A stretch of DNA of 64,000 bases from Epiperipatus broadwayi (GCA_028023455.1 JAQFVV010006309.1:2581482-2645481); one strand, 5' to 3'. Shown: positions 11,305 through 25,843, counted from the stretch's first letter. Notes: a model not told the origin generated them from the letters alone. Numbers and translations are program-made.

Positions 11305-14300
11305 CTACAATATTTATTTATAAATAAATAATACAAACAACTTTTTTATCAACTAAAATATTTATCCATAAATATTGCAAAATATTTTATGGATTATTTT
11401 TTTATCTGATGTTTTAATTTGTTTATGATTTCTATGAAAAAAGAGTTAGTTTTTTGATAAGCAATATATATTTAATGTTAATGTTTCATTTATTCATACC
11501 CCTCTACAACAATTATAATAATTTTTAAGAGGCCCCACTTGATGAAAAAAATTATTTAATTTTTCCACAAGAGATTGATCTTTACATTAAATGTCTAAAA
11601 AAAAATTATAGAAAACCTAAGAAAGTGTAACCAAAACATTATTACATATTTATGTAATATTTGATTAAATAGTTATTTTAATATATATATCAATGTTAAA
11701 ATTTTTAAATATTCTGCGTATTTTTAGAAATAATTTATCTGTTATGATGTAGTGAAAGCATATACTAACTAAAAAAACATTATAATTACATTATTTCATG
11801 ATTGTATTTTTATCTGAAATATTTTAAAGCTAAAAATGAATTTGTATTTAGTTAATATTCAAGATTTTGTAAGGATTATAAATTACATAGCATAAGTGTG
11901 AAAAATTAAAGTACAACAACTTTCTAAATGCATTCACAATTTAAAAATTATTTATAATGTATACAGAATAAAAACATTAAATTTATAACCCTATATAAAC
12001 AAATTATGATATGTCTTATCATTGTGATGCAAAAATACTCTAAATTTGTTATCTTTTTAATATAATTAATTTAGAATCTTGTATTTAAATCAATATCAAT
12101 TTCTTTAATCATCTACAGTTTAGTTCATTATAAAATAATTAACTGTTATGACATTAATATATAATATTTACTATTTTCTGATAATATATAAAATCACTCA
12201 TAGATGACCAGCATGTGATATGTTATGCATTTTAATTTATATTTAAAATGTTACTTTCAAATTTATTAGTATCAATCAAATACAAAATATTAATAGTACA
12301 TATAAGGTCCAAGGTTAGAATTATAAAAGCAAATTAAAATTTATCTATGAGCTATCATATAGTTGACAAACAAATTGATAATATAAAAAGTTTGATTTAT
12401 AAATTAAAAATCCATTCTTATCATTACAACAATTCCACAAAATATATTACAAGCATTTGCAAAAGAAATTAAAAAATTATAAACAACAAAGTTATGTCAA
12501 TCACTGGGTGATTTTTATGTCTTATATATATATTCTAACCTTGCCCTCGTGCATCCTCACTTCCAGATAATATATGATATGAAATAAAACAGGTTCTATC
12601 TCAGTTAATAATTAATAACTAAAATATTCAGCATTAAAATTAAAATATTTCACTAGCTCAAATTTAAGATACGAATAAGGTTCAGTTTATAAAATAAATT
12701 AAATAAATATTTAATATTTTCATGAGACTTGAAGTGAAAATACAGGTGACAAGATAGATTACATTGAGCCAATATCCCACAGGATACTACCTCAATGGCA
12801 TAAGAACACTATCCCCCTTTATTACTATTTTAAATAACAAACTCATAGTATTCTTACGACTTTAATAACTTCTACTCACTAAGATTAAACTAATAATTAA
12901 ATCTTAATCTTCTATTTATAATAATCTAGCTCAAATAAAATAATCTCAGGTTCATAAAGTTTATTCTAAGTTAATAAAAAATACGGTAGTAAAATATGAG
13001 AAGGGATTTTATGTCATAATCTACTACACTGAAACTAATAATAATAAATAACAGTAATAATATTCTTCATTGTTTAACTAATTCTGTATATCTTTTCTTT
13101 TTACTATAATTTTATTACCATAATAAAATAATGAAATAATATAATATGATCTTATATCTTCATGTAATGATATAATAAATACGTGGTAGCATTTTAATAA
13201 TCTGACAAACAAAATATGTGTGGCAACTGATAGCATATAATTTAATATAATATTGTGATAACTGATTTATGACCAATAAAATAATGTAAGATTATGATTA
13301 TTTAATTATAATGAATACCAATAAAATATTTAAAATTCTTAAAATAATTCTCTATTTATCTTTTGTGCAAAATTATATATTTGTTTCAATTATTATGCAT
13401 ATATCATGATTTCATGCAGCGATGTGGAGAAATAAATAACTTGGACACAAAATTTTTGAAATAACAAAATTTAACAAAGTTTATTACTAACAACAAATAA
13501 ATAAACAATTTATTTACACTATTTACAGTGGATATCCTTAACTTTTTTACTTTACAGTTTGATCTACCGGGTTATAAAAAAAATAATTTATATTTCAATT
13601 ATATCCTTATTTAGATTTAGGACAAAATTAAAAAAAAATGTTACTATTTGGTTTCTCATTATGGTTAACTTATTACAAATATATTTATCTACTTTATTAG
13701 CAACAGCATTTTATCCTTAATATTATTAAACTATCTTATTTTAAAAAATTCATACTTAGAAAAACATTCTATAGAAAACAAAATTTTATAATGAGTATGG
13801 ACTTCTCAAAATATTAAAAAAAAATTTCATCTTGCAAAGTCAAAGATGTTACACAAAATATTATCCAAAAATTCAGTACTAGATTTTAGTATTTATCACA
13901 CAATGTTTACTAATCATAATATATTCTTCTTTAAGCCTTACTTTAGTATGATATAAGTGTAATCATTAATATATTTCTGTTAATCAATAAACAAAAAAAT
14001 ATACTATGCATATTGTTTACATAATTTACTTTGTACTATTGTATTTTAAAATATATGCAATACTTATTTTTCTCTTAAAAAAAATAATACTAAAGCATTT
14101 AAAATTATTATCACTTTAAAGAAAATATCTTTGTTTAGATACTTTATTTTAAAAAAGTTTATATTTCATTTCCGAAATAAAATTCAAAATATATTCGATG
14201 ATTCTTTTCTTTCCTTAGGATACTTTGGATCTTCAATTTTAAGTTATAATATTCTGCTCCTTATAAGCAAATAAACTAATCTTATCCAAAAACGATAGCA

Positions 14301-17300
14301 TAACCTTAGTTCTAAATTATTTATCATTTCTCTTAAACATATCTTACTAAACGATGCAGTTACATGAAATAAAGATAGCGAAAACAGATGCATAGGATTA
14401 AGGAAGAAAGCTAGAGTATTACTCTTAACATATCTCAAAATCATGGTACAGTGCGAAGAGGTATGACATTTACTTGCCTAATATCCTCTAGTACAGGGAC
14501 GATGTTAAAGCTATTTCTTCAGCTTTATTAGAACATCAAATATTTAAAGAAATATAAACACTGTCCAAATAAAATGTGTATCAGTCACAGGGCTATGTTA
14601 ACTATGCTGATAACCACATAAAGACTAAATATTATTTCCATTCCTTATAACATCCTATTTCTTAAAACATCATCTTGGTTTCCTGTTCACTAAGTACTTC
14701 CAAGCCACTATCTCAACATTATTTCTCAAGATTTTCCACATCTTACATCGATAAATAACTATCTGCATTTACAAAACAATAAATAAAATTCATTAATAGT
14801 TAAACAATCTTACGATTCCATAAGAAAAGTTGCTTACTTCATTGCTCTGTATGTTTAATCATATACAATCTACTTAGACAATATTTGAATATCCTAACAT
14901 GAAAATTTTAAAAGAATCACATAATTATTTGTTATGTTGGATTATATCATTAATAAAAAAAAATCAAAAAAATTGTCGTATGCATATTTTCAAATCAATC
15001 CTATCTCATAATGTTTTTTAAAATGTTGTATAAAAATGTGTTTACATTTATAATAAAAAAAAAACTTTTACACTTCATCCTTACAATTCATAGATGATCT
15101 AAAGAAAACAAAAAAAAACATACATTATAAATTATCAATAGTTATTATTATTACCAATAACCTTTATCTAGTCATCGTGTTCAGTAGGCTTCCTTTATCC
15201 ACTTGAGCATTGCAGATATAAAAAAAATTCACACCCATACACTTTATATTAAAATATTTTTAGCTAAATTATTAGATTGTTATATTATAAAATTTTAATA
15301 TTAATAAATTAATGTTTTTATGTTTTTCCTAATCTTATATAAAAAATTTAGATTTAAACTAGGTTAACAAAATAAAAGGAATCAAAACTATATTTACATA
15401 TTTTCTTGACAATAGTTCCTGATAAGTCCAAAATGTTTATTATTTTCTCTAGAGTTTTTAAAAATGTTCTCCAAGCGCGTTAAAGTTTAAAACAAAATAA
15501 TTATTAATCCATTTAATAAAATTTATAGAAAATAATCCTTGGTTTTAGTATTTAGGACGATAATTATTAAATCATAATATTAATTAATCCTGTGAAGCTT
15601 CTTAATCTTCTCTACCAATATTCTCTGCATATCCGATGCATCAATCCATCTAATTTAACTTTAAAAATATTCGATAAACTTTTAAGTACTATTTGTATTT
15701 CCATGGATCCATTTTTTTTATTCATCTATGTGTTCACTTTTTATCTATGTTTCCTTCTTGATACATTTAAACTTTCGTTTGGTATTTTTTATAAATCTCT
15801 TTTAAAATAAAAACTTCAAGTACTTTTGAACAAATCTTTTCCAAATACATTTTAAATAATTCTAAGAACGGATATTTTAATATCAAAAATGCTTCTATAA
15901 CATAATCTCCTGGGTTCTTTCTTAAATTTTGCACTCGAAAATATTTTTTAAAAATGTTACCTTTAGAAAGGATATAACATTTTACTCCTTTGAATATCAT
16001 ATTATATAAAATAATTCATGCAATATATAATTATCTTATTACCATTTAAAAATAAATCTTGAATAAGCTTATAAATAATACGTTTCAATACATTTTTTTA
16101 GACTCCGTATAATGTCCGAGCTGTGGTTTTTTTATGTACCAAAACAGTTCTTCGGTGAAATATTAATAAAGCTGTATCAATAAATATTTCAAATATTTTT
16201 TCAGCATTACAATTTATATCCATTTTATTCCACAGTATATCCATTTTTATTGCGAAGTTTAGGTTAAATTTTTAGATAAAATACGACTGATAAAGGAACT
16301 TTAGAAAATTTAACAAAGCATGTTAAACGAAATTATTAAAATATTTTTTAGTTTACACTCTCTTTTTTGCAAGCTATTTTTAAAATATTAATTAGTTTTT
16401 GCAAATAAATTATGAGAGAGCGCTAAAATTGACTAAAATAATAATTTTAAAAATACTATCTTTTTGATAGCTATAATTTACCTTTCTCTTGTTTCAATAC
16501 ATTATTAATCTCCCCCTATACCCCCGTGCAATTCATATTTATAGTCTGTAAGAATACCTATTCCTATTGGTTAATTCTTACTTTAGCTTGAGAACAAATT
16601 TACATATTTCCAATTTCAAGTAGAATTGAATTTCAAAATTAGAAATTATGACGTAATAAAATTTAAAAAATATTATTTAAAATATTACTTTTGAATCAAT
16701 TATTATTTTATTAAAATTATTTAAACATTTAAAATAACTTTTAAAATAACCTTAATAACCTATTCCATTTAGCTATTTTTATTTAAACAAAATATTTAAT
16801 TTTTATTATATCTGTATTCGTCTTTATTACATTACTTAAAACATTACATACGATAGTTAACTTAATATTTATTACTATTTACTTTTATGATAGGCAATAA
16901 TTCTATCCAATTCTATAATATAACTTTTAAAATATTTTAAACTTTGTTATTAATTCAAACACGCGTGTGTGTGAACGTATGTAATATACAAGTCACATGA
17001 TCAATAACTTTGACAGACGATTTTCAATCTATTTCTCTGCCCAGATTTATAAAATTGATACACTTATTATATTATATAAAATAATTATAAAAAATTTGGA
17101 AGAATAATTTAGAAAATATAGAACTAGATATAATTTTCACCATCATAAAGTTTATTTTAAAATATACTATATTAATTTTGACTATTTAAATATGATTACA
17201 AATTTAAACATAGCATTTATTAAATTATACGTTTTTAAACTATTAAAATCGAATTTTTAAATATACTTTTAATTATTTATAGCTGTGTTATTTAATATGG

Positions 17301-17520
17301 CCAGCTTTTACAACCATATGAAACAATATTTTAAACTTTACATAACTACTTTTTAAATAATTCGCTATAATTTTATATACCACATATTTTCTTTAGCTTT
17401 AAATTGTACTTTAAAAATATAATTGACTTAATACAATTACCATATTAAAAGAACATATTCTAAATTTAAAATTTTTAGTAATTGACTGTTATGAACTATT
17501 ACTGACCTATAGAAAAGGGC

Positions 17521-17523
<3 letters not shown>
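11305..17523. other. no gene seen, AT-rich non-coding DNA
   Basis: No exon with both splice borders and a protein-like frame was found. The frames at 14244, 15592 and 15767 are low-complexity AT frames. CpG dinucleotides are a little more frequent at about 15.4-17.0 kb than around it, but no promoter can be argued from that alone. Confidence 0.45.

Positions 17524-17562
<39 letters not shown>
17524..17562. repeat. (TA)n microsatellite
   Basis: An uninterrupted alternating TA tract of about 39 bases, flanked by CA on the left and TTGTGG on the right. Confidence 0.95.
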
Positions 17563-17566
<4 letters not shown>

Positions 17567-19040
17567 GGTCTTTAGCTTTGTCAAAAGCATGCCAAGTCAA
17601 GTTTTGTGCTAGCATATCTAAAAATATTATATGATTTAATTCTGTAATCAATAGACTTTATTTCTGCTTTATAATACCATAATTTTTATATAGAAAAGTT
17701 ATTGCATCAGTAATTTTATCAATTGTGTAGCTGTAAAATAATTTTTGACATCTTAAATTATAATATTTTGTTGCTTAAATAAGTACTTATCAGGCAAAAG
17801 TATTTTAAACTTAAATATTTGATAGTGTAGCATGTTAAATAATGCATTTTAAAGGCAATAGTATTTAGTTAGTCATGATTAAATCACCTAAAATATTTTT
17901 AAAAGCTCATATCAATTTTAAATTTGAAACCAAGTTCAAACTCTATATTTTTGGTTTGATAATACTTAAATTATGTCCATAATATTTTAATTTCATTTTA
18001 AGTTAAACATAATATTATAATTAAATATTTTAAATTCATTTACTCACAAAGATTTAATAATTAAAGATGAGATTTTTAAAATAATAGATAAATGTCTGAA
18101 TAAATGAATAAATATTATATTTAATTTTAACATTATTTATTTTAAAATATTTAATGTGTAATTTTAAAAAAGTTAAACCTATTCTGAGAGATTTGTCTAG
18201 ATTAAAACAATTGTAAATAAATATATTAAATATTATCTGTAATATTTGCTTTATTTTTTTAATACAATGTAAATTTCATCATGTAATATTTTTTTATCCT
18301 GGTGTCTGTAATTTTAAGTAATTATTTTATTTATATAAGGAAGTGTGTTTAAAATTAATTTTAATTGTTTAGATAAGGTTGATTTATTTTTAAAAATTGA
18401 ATAATAATTAATTAACTGTTTAGTTGGTAATCTTCTATAGTTACATTAGATCAGTGATTCGAACTAATCAAAAAAGATGTTATAGGGTAAAGGGTTAATA
18501 ATAAGTCTTGTAAAGTGATCACCTGACTACTACTATAAATAAAGGTGAAATTGAAATCTGGCATGATTATCAACTTTCTCTTCAATTATTTTAATTTAAT
18601 TTTCTTTGAAGCAGTTATATTTTAAAGCTTCAATTTTAAAATTTTTAAAGTATAATTTTATTTAAATTTTATTATTTCTTAATTTAAGTATGTTAGGATA
18701 ATTTTAATGCATCTGAGCACAAATTTCCAAATTTTAACTAAAATCTTCATTTCCAGAATGCTTTATTTCTATATAATTTATAATAATTATCATAATCTTA
18801 CTAACTAAATATGTTTTATTTAATCTCTATTTTGTACTATAATTTCACCAGTCCCTAATTAAATATGTTCCTCTCAGGCAAAACTTTGTATTAATTTATT
18901 ATACATATTTCTACTAAGTATATCTATTTCATTATAATACATATAAAATCACATAGTGTACCTTTAGATATCAAATTATTTTGTGTCTGATTCTATAAAA
19001 TATATGTGGCAGTACAATAATGCTTTCATACACAATAATA

Positions 19041-19467
19041 TAAATCATCACACAGGTTAAACTCTCCAAAAAGTAACATCATCAATGAATGGAAGATTTG
19101 TGCATAAAATCCCTATCTAGTGCCTACTCATCCAATATCCTTAGACTAGTTTCTAGCTTATGGCTTTCATCAGTGAGAAGCCTTGGATCTAGTGCAGCCA
19201 TCCAGCAGTCATCTTATGAGCTAACTATAAAGCTCTGAGTGCAAAATGCAAAACAGTAATGTTTTCAATTCAAGATAATTAGCTTGTATAGTTTATATCT
19301 AAACTCAGTTCAGCCTCCTGACTTTTTGGTGTCTGGTTCTTTAATAACCACAGTCACCTGCACTGATGGCACTACTGTATGGAGATTTTAGCCTCTATAT
19401 AAACAGCTTGTGTACGCATAAGAAATGGTGATCCTGTGATGTTTAATAGTTTAAATGTAAATCATCA
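19041..19467 (-). mobile_element. hammerhead-bearing retroelement, copy 2 (407 bp, 10 bp TSD)
   Basis: TAAATCATCA lies at 19041-19050 and 19458-19467. The 407 bp between them are the same family as copy 1, in minus orientation from the left end to about 19345. The outer segment (GGCACTACTGTATGGAGA and on to 19457) is joined in the opposite orientation, so both ends read outward alike. It keeps most of the long unit, including the stretch that matches 58560-58700. It carries a hammerhead motif at 19138-19180 and has no open frame. Confidence 0.75.
19138..19180 (-). ncRNA. hammerhead-like ribozyme motif with compensated helix II
   Basis: On the minus strand: core CTGATGA (19173-19167), helix II AGC/GCT (19165-19163 with 19157-19155) closing the loop CATAA, GAAA (19153-19150), palindromic ACTAGT and triplet GTC (19146-19144). 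Compared with copy 1, helix II has changed from GGC/GCC to AGC/GCT, a two-sided change that keeps pairing. Helix I (CTTCTCA with TAAGGA) is partly disrupted by a C-A mismatch. A-A again replaces the usual G-C at the base of helix II. Confidence 0.6.
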
Positions 19468-19651
19468 GGATCTTTCCTGTATTGTATGACAGTACAATAT
19501 AAAAAGGCAAAAGAATTCACTGCCATGAAGACTGGAAAATCAATAAAACATGGTATAGCAAAGAAAATATTTCTAAATATTAATTTTAGGCATTTTTGAC
19601 ATTAATTTTGTTTTCAAAACATTTGTTTCCACATTAATAGTGCTTTCTTTT

Positions 19652-19777
19652 ATCATGATTTTTTTTCATATGTCATAGCATCGGCCAGGAAGCAAACCCA
19701 TGACAACCGTCTGTCAGCATGCTTGCTTGCAAGGTAACTGCACTGACCTCTCGGTTACCAATGCTTGACATCATGAT
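19652..19777 (-). mobile_element. tRNA-derived SINE copy with 8 bp TSD
   Basis: ATCATGAT flanks the insertion at 19652-19659 and 19770-19777. On the minus strand the roughly 110 bp body starts near AAGCATTGG and has a tRNA-like box A (GGTAACCGAGAGGTCAG). Box B is decayed (GGGTTTGCTTCC), and the 3' end is GATGCTATGACATATG followed by eight A. An 8-pair acceptor-like stem joins AGCATTGG with CCGATGCT. The 3' end is identical to that of the copy at 57879, proving one family. Confidence 0.8.
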
Positions 19778-20159
19778 GATTTATGATGCAAACAGCTTAG
19801 ACAATTTCAAAGGGTGATTGTTTTAAAGGGAAAATGTTTGAGCATTTTAAAGTAGCTGCTATCAAATAATGACTAAATTACAGCATAAGAACATGCAGTG
19901 AGCTTAGAACCCTGAAAGTAAAGATTAGGTAAAATAAGTTCATCCAATGCAGTGTTATTTATAAATTCTGATCAATGTCAGAATTTATATCATTGAATCT
20001 GCAATGATGCAATAAGCTCTCAATTTTCACATCAAAGTATTTTAATTTGTTTAACCTTGGAATTCCTATTGTTTAGACCACTGCAAACACCTATTCATAT
20101 GCAATAATATCCTTTTAAAAATCATAACATTCTTTGCAAATAAAATATTTTAAATTACA

Positions 20160-23100
20160 GAATAATATTTATAATTAGAGGGGATCTGAACCCACACATG
20201 TAAAAGAGATATTCTCAAATATAGATATTTCCTGCTGAATCTGCCCTCATAAAATTGTCCAGATCATCATCTCTCACACACATATATAATCAATGTTTAC
20301 CTTATATTAAAATAGCAAATCATCCAAATTTAATGGACATACTTCAATCTTTTCCACTCTCCAACTTTTCAACCATTCATATCATTGAAAATCTGATGAT
20401 GATGTGTTCAAAATCATTGTTTGCTAATTTTGTTGACCATAAATCAATCAGACTTTTCATATTTAGGATCTTAAGCCCAGTTAAATACACAGAAGAGAGA
20501 TGAGCAGAAACAGGCTGAGTATGTAATATTTAAATACACGTACAGTATATATACTTTAATCTAGATGAAAGTCTTGGTTCAAATCTCCTCTAATTACATT
20601 TAGCTTATATATATACTATACATGTATTTAAATATTAGAATAATATTTAATAAATATTTAAAATAAACGAATGTACATTTTTAATAAATTTAAAAATACA
20701 TGTTACAATATTAATATTAATTACTTCCCTTTATTTATTTATTCTTAAAGTATTAAATGAAATTTTTATGTTAATTTTAAAATAATATATAAATTTGAAA
20801 ATAAATACAATGAATATACATGCACACATTTTATTTTAAAATTATTCATCCTCATATAAAATATTGCATGCTTTTATAGTGCAATACATTTTATTATTTT
20901 CTGATAAAAGATGTGTGTTTGAATGAAAAATCAATTTTATATTGTTTAATCATGAATTCAGAATTTTGATCCAAAAAATTTCAAAAGGTTACAACATACC
21001 ACGACATTTTAGAAATTTAATGATCATTTTATAATGTATTCAAAATTCTTTTATAATGTCATATCTGCAATAAGCTAATAAAATATTTTAAATTGTAATT
21101 TAGCTTAGACTGATTTCTATATATTACAATATATTTTATTTAACAACCCTGTTTATCAAGTAAACTGATGATTGAATAAATAATAAAATACCTTTTACGT
21201 ATATGCCTGATCACCAAATCATTCATTCTCCAAAGTCAAATTGGTTATAATTAAATTATTTAGATAGAAAAATCTTATTATCATTGTGAGTTGTTTATTC
21301 AAAGTGTTTCAGGTCTTTGATTATATATATATAGTGAGAAAGATTAGTCTGGAAGATTTTACTCTGAGGGATAAAGTTTTATTGCAAGTTTAGAAGACTG
21401 GTTGTAAATTCCAAAAGATATGTGTCATTACAAATATTTATCGGACACAATTTAAATTATTATACACACAAACACACACACATATATATATATCAGTGAT
21501 TTAATTATAGAATCTGTTTTAGCTAAAATATTTAAAATTATATATTTATTTAGATGAACAGTATGTAGGCATATGTTGTGAAAAAATCACAAACGATAGC
21601 TACCATCAACATATTTTTAAAAATATATATTTATGTTGAAAAGTTTATATAGGAAGCAATATTAAAATGAAAATCAAAGCACCGCCACTTACTAAACATT
21701 CCCTTATTTTATATTAATAGAGGGAAAAACTGTCATTATTATTTTATTTTGTTAATTTTATTTGTATAAATAAAACTATAAAATACTAGGAAAGATTTAA
21801 AAATGGTGGCCTTCTTTTTTTTGGTTCTATCAAATTCATTATATGAATAATACATACATTTAATAATTCTGAAGGACTTTTTTTAAGATAATAAAAAAGG
21901 TCAACTTTAGTCATCAATGTTTCATACCTCTAACACTAAAGTCATTTGTTTCATAAAAGTTTACTGCTGTAAGATTGATTTTTTAAAAAAATAAGTGTCC
22001 AACTTATTTGAACCCAATTTATTCTTTTAAGCAAATATTCTTGAGATGTTTTATGTATATGTTTATAAATGAATAAATAAGTAAACAGTTGAGATGTACA
22101 TCTAAAAGCAAAAGATAATTTATTTTAATATACACAATTTTAAAAAAGAATGTTAAAAGTCAATAGCAGAAATATAAATTAGATTGACAAGTGAACTGAT
22201 TTGATTATTTCTTCAAATGTCATAAGTTGAAATAATCAATACTGATGTGTGGCTTAAACAGGAATAGAATAAAAATAAAGATTTCTGGTTCTGGACTCAA
22301 CTACCATTTTTTCTGTTTTAACACATTTCGATTAACAAACCATTTAACTATTTTTTTTATTATTAATCATCATCTTATTATTAATTTAAGGCTTTTATAC
22401 TTTTTCATAGTCTATTATTTTCAGTTTTAGTGACTTCTAATTTTTCTTGGAAATTTTGTACCTCGTTTTTATCTAATTCTGATGAAAAGAACCGTGATCC
22501 ATGATCTTATTTTTTATATCTGTCATAGACTTATTCAAGTCTGTCATATATATATTATATTACTGATATAATTAATGAAAACATTTTGGAATTGCAAAAA
22601 TTATATTTATAAATATTTTCATTATTATTAAAATGATTACATGCAGAATGGTCTTTTTATATCCTGATATTTATTAATTATAATTTTTTTTGGACTTCTA
22701 AAGTAAATTTTATTTCCTTGTTTGTATTTTATTATTGTAATTTTTATAAAATTGAATCTTGTATTAAGTATAAAAAAAGGAAATGTTTCAAATGTTTTAA
22801 ATTTTAACTTTTTTTTATTTAATTTTTTTGAAGATAAATATAGTAAAAGAAAAAAAAATCAAATAATTAAGCCTGCTTATCAGAATTGGTTTAAAGAAAT
22901 AACATTATCAGATTTTGTTGAAATATGAAACATGAAATTTATTATAAATGTTTGTAGTGTTCAGACAGCTGTACTGCTTTATTAAATTAATTATTCTTTA
23001 GAGAATTATGGAAAGTCATATATTTCAAGATTTATAAGCATTAATCTGATCAAGAAAATAAGTTTGACACTTGGTGGAAATTTGCATTGTAGATTTTTTA

Positions 23101-23180
23101 AAAAAAAAAACAACAACTTTATTTTATTGTTTACTTCGTCAGCCAATGTTGATTTATTTATCTTAATGCAAAAGGTAATC
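20160..23180. other. no gene seen
   Basis: AT-rich DNA with (CA)n/(TA)n patches near 21470-21495. The frame at 20255-20503 has no start context, splice border or domain pattern that would lift it above chance. Confidence 0.4.
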
Positions 23181-23189
23181 CTGCACAGT

Positions 23190-23290
23190 TTGGAATAGTT
23201 GGTAGGGCATCTAACTTGGAATCGAAAAGTCCCATGATTCTCTGGTGCTCACAGTTGATTGGTTATAACTTTCCAAGCAGTAAGACCATT
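23190..23290 (+). repeat. decayed tRNA-Lys-like SINE fragment
   Basis: The stretch GGAATAGTTGGTAGGGCATC followed by TAACTTGGAATCGAAAAGTCCCA looks like the D and anticodon arms of a tRNA of the Lys kind. The downstream words CATGATTCTCTGGTGCTCA and a T-rich end recur loosely at 31470-31520 (CATGAATCTCCTGATTGCAGA). No clean box B and no target duplication are visible. I read it as an old SINE fragment. Confidence 0.35.
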
Positions 23291-24234
23291 AATTTTTTTT
23301 TTTAATACAAAATATATAAGTTAAAATAGAAAGGGTAACAAATAAAAAATAGTTAAAGTAATTTGAGATTTTAAAAAAAAAAATAGTTATTGTTATTTGA
23401 ACAGTTTTATTATTGGATATCAACTTGATACCAATAGGATAATTTTACTCAATTAATTTTGTTTTGATTTAAAAAAACTCACCAATAATTAAGCTCAATT
23501 GTTTATATAAATTTGAGTTTGTATTATATATGTTATCATTAGCATCTATTATTAAATGAGAATGAATATTACAGTTCCAAAAATATATATATATATCAAA
23601 CAATGAATACAAAGTTAAATTAAATTTTGCAATGACTATATAAATGAAAATAACAAAATGTAAATGCATGCACGTACATCAATCATGATTCTTTACCTTT
23701 TTACTTGATGTCTAATAATGTCATCTTGAAACTTCTACAACAAACTTTACCTTTTTACCAAACTCAAATCTTTTCCTAATTGTGGCTCTTCATAGCATTT
23801 TATTTTTAACCACATTCTAGCAATTAAAGCAGTTTTATATTTCACCTCTGTTTGAGAAAATATTTATAATGTAAATTGATTTATACTCAAGATCCTCAAG
23901 TAACAGACTTCAAATTTCCAACTTTATTATAAAGACCTCTGAAGTAGCCCTCATCATGGTGGAACAGCAATGGGAAATACATTTCTTACCAAACTTGCAA
24001 TTTTTCAGATGATGAAAATACTTTTTTTTTCATTCTTCTTTTACTTTTTAATTAGATAAATTTATCAATATTTGAAAATCAATTAAATTGAATTAAAGGA
24101 TGACTCTCTGAATTAAAGAATGTCTCTGAAAAAAGATACTTAAGCCTGGTCAACCCTTTAAAAAATCAAGTTTCACCACATCAGAATTTGATCTCTGGTC
24201 ATGAATGTGACAGTTATTATTATAATTTTAAATT

Positions 24235-24360
24235 ATATTGTAGGATTTACATTTACTAACAATATATATATATATATATAGTTTTTAGAGTATATATATA
24301 TTGTAGGATTTACATTTACTAACAATATATATATATATATATAGTTTTTAGAGTCCCAGC
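24235..24360. repeat. 63 bp tandem duplication with (TA)n core
   Basis: A 63 bp unit beginning ATATTGTAGGATTTACATTT (24235-24297) is repeated at once (24298-24360), with the same (TA)n stretch and the word GTTTTTAGAG in both copies. It abuts the hammerhead-like motif that starts at 24363. Confidence 0.9.
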
Positions 24361-24362
24361 AC

Positions 24363-24406
24363 TCCACTGAGGTGAGCCATAAGCTCGAAAACAATTGGTC
24401 TGGATA
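24363..24406 (+). ncRNA. diverged hammerhead-like motif, second family
   Basis: Order: TCCA (helix I), CTGAGGT (core, last A changed to T), GAGC-CATAA-GCTC (helix II, four pairs with the standard G-C base pair), GAAA, palindromic CAATTG, triplet GTC at 24398-24400, then TGGA, which pairs with TCCA. Only the CATAA loop, the core and the layout match the copies at 11.1 and 58.3 kb; helix sequences differ but still pair. The A to T change in the core would be expected to weaken or abolish activity. Confidence 0.45.
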
Positions 24407-24874
24407 TAGGGACTTTTCGATAGAGATTTTGAATTCTTTTTTTTTTTGGCACTTATAAAATAAAGCTTGATTAGTGCTATTGGTAAGCTCCATCTAGTGA
24501 TCATATATATATATATTGTTCCTATTGAAGTTTGAGATAAGTTTCAGTATGTAACAAAATGTTAGTCAAATTTTTTTTCTTTCTTGTTTGATTTGATAGT
24601 GGATATGTTAACCTATGAAGTATTGAACTATGTTACTATAAAACAATAGTATTGATATGCAAAATTGTTTATTATTAATTGTATTGTATAAGATTATGAA
24701 TTGACTTTATTCATTTTAAAATAGACGTGAATAATAAAGCATATAGTTTGGATAAAATTATTGTTCTTTTGTTATTATATGTATTTTCGTTATTGCGTTC
24801 ATGATAATAAATTACTAACAATATAACTAAGTGTCTAATGGCTCAATATATTTGTTATTTTATTTGTATAATAT

Positions 24875-24908
24875 ACTGGAAATATATATATGAAAATATA
24901 TTTCCAGT
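24875..24908. repeat. 13 bp perfect hairpin
   Basis: ACTGGAAATATAT (24875-24887) and its complement ATATATTTCCAGT (24896-24908) enclose an 8 base loop. No transcript context is visible. Confidence 0.7.
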
Positions 24909-25046
24909 GTAATATAGTGAGAATGTATTATAAATGGTTTAATTTATGTTAGAATGAAAGAATGGTATTTGTATTATGAAGCATCAGTGTTTGTCATGTA
25001 TAATAATTCTAAAATATTTATTTTATTTATTATTATTATTATTGTA

Positions 25047-25204
25047 TAATAAAATTTTTATTTGACAGATGCTGATTGGAATTGGCTAAAGAGTTAATAA
25101 AGTATATTTCTATAATTACTCTGACTAATAAAATTTTTATTTGACAGATGCTGATTGGAATTGGCTAAAGAGTTAATAAAGTATATTTCTATAATTACTC
25201 TGAC
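25047..25204. repeat. exact 79 bp tandem duplication
   Basis: A 79 bp unit, starting TAATAAAATTTTTATTTGAC at 25047 and ending CTCTGAC at 25125, is repeated without any difference at 25126-25204. Perfect identity suggests a recent event. Each unit contains TTTTTATTTGACAG followed by ATGCTG, which resembles a splice acceptor, but no open exon follows. Confidence 0.95.
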
Positions 25205-25754
25205 ATCAACGAGAAAAGTTATAAATAGAGCTGAATAGAAAAAACTCTTTCATACTTTGGCTTTAATAAAAGTGAATCCTTATGATTTTTTTTATTTATC
25301 TTTAAAAGTATTGATTATAAAATATATAGCATGATGTGCTGAAGGCAATAATATTCATCTGTTGGCTAAATAGGAATGTTGAATTTGTGAGAGATGAAAA
25401 TGTATTAAAATATAAAAATTAATTCTTAGCATTTCAAAAACATTGGAATGTTTATTTGCATTAAAAATGGTTATTATCTATTTTTTTAATGATGAGATCT
25501 AAATGTTAACAACAGAAAAATCTATAAAAATATTATTGTTCATTTACTAATATAATTTTATAAGCTTGATTGAGAATTTATACACCAGAAAAAAATTGAT
25601 TCAATTTCCATAGCATCATCATGGATGAAACAAGCATCTGTTCACTTGTAATGTTTTATGAATTGATTATTTGCTAAATTAAGGGATACTATATTGCATT
25701 ATCAAGAATATAAATTAGTGTTTGAACATGTATAATCTTTATTTATATATATAT

Positions 25755-25787
25755 CAAATATCTGCTAAATGAAAAGATATATTTAAC

Positions 25788-25825
<38 letters not shown>

Positions 25826-25843
25826 GCTAAATGAAAAGATAAT
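25755..25843. repeat. 62 bp-period duplication around (TA)n
   Basis: The 19-20 base word TCTGCTAAATGAAAAGATA occurs at 25761 and again at 25823, separated by an expanded (TA)n tract (about 25789-25822). The 62 bp spacing is the same as that of the exact duplication at 26437. Confidence 0.8.
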
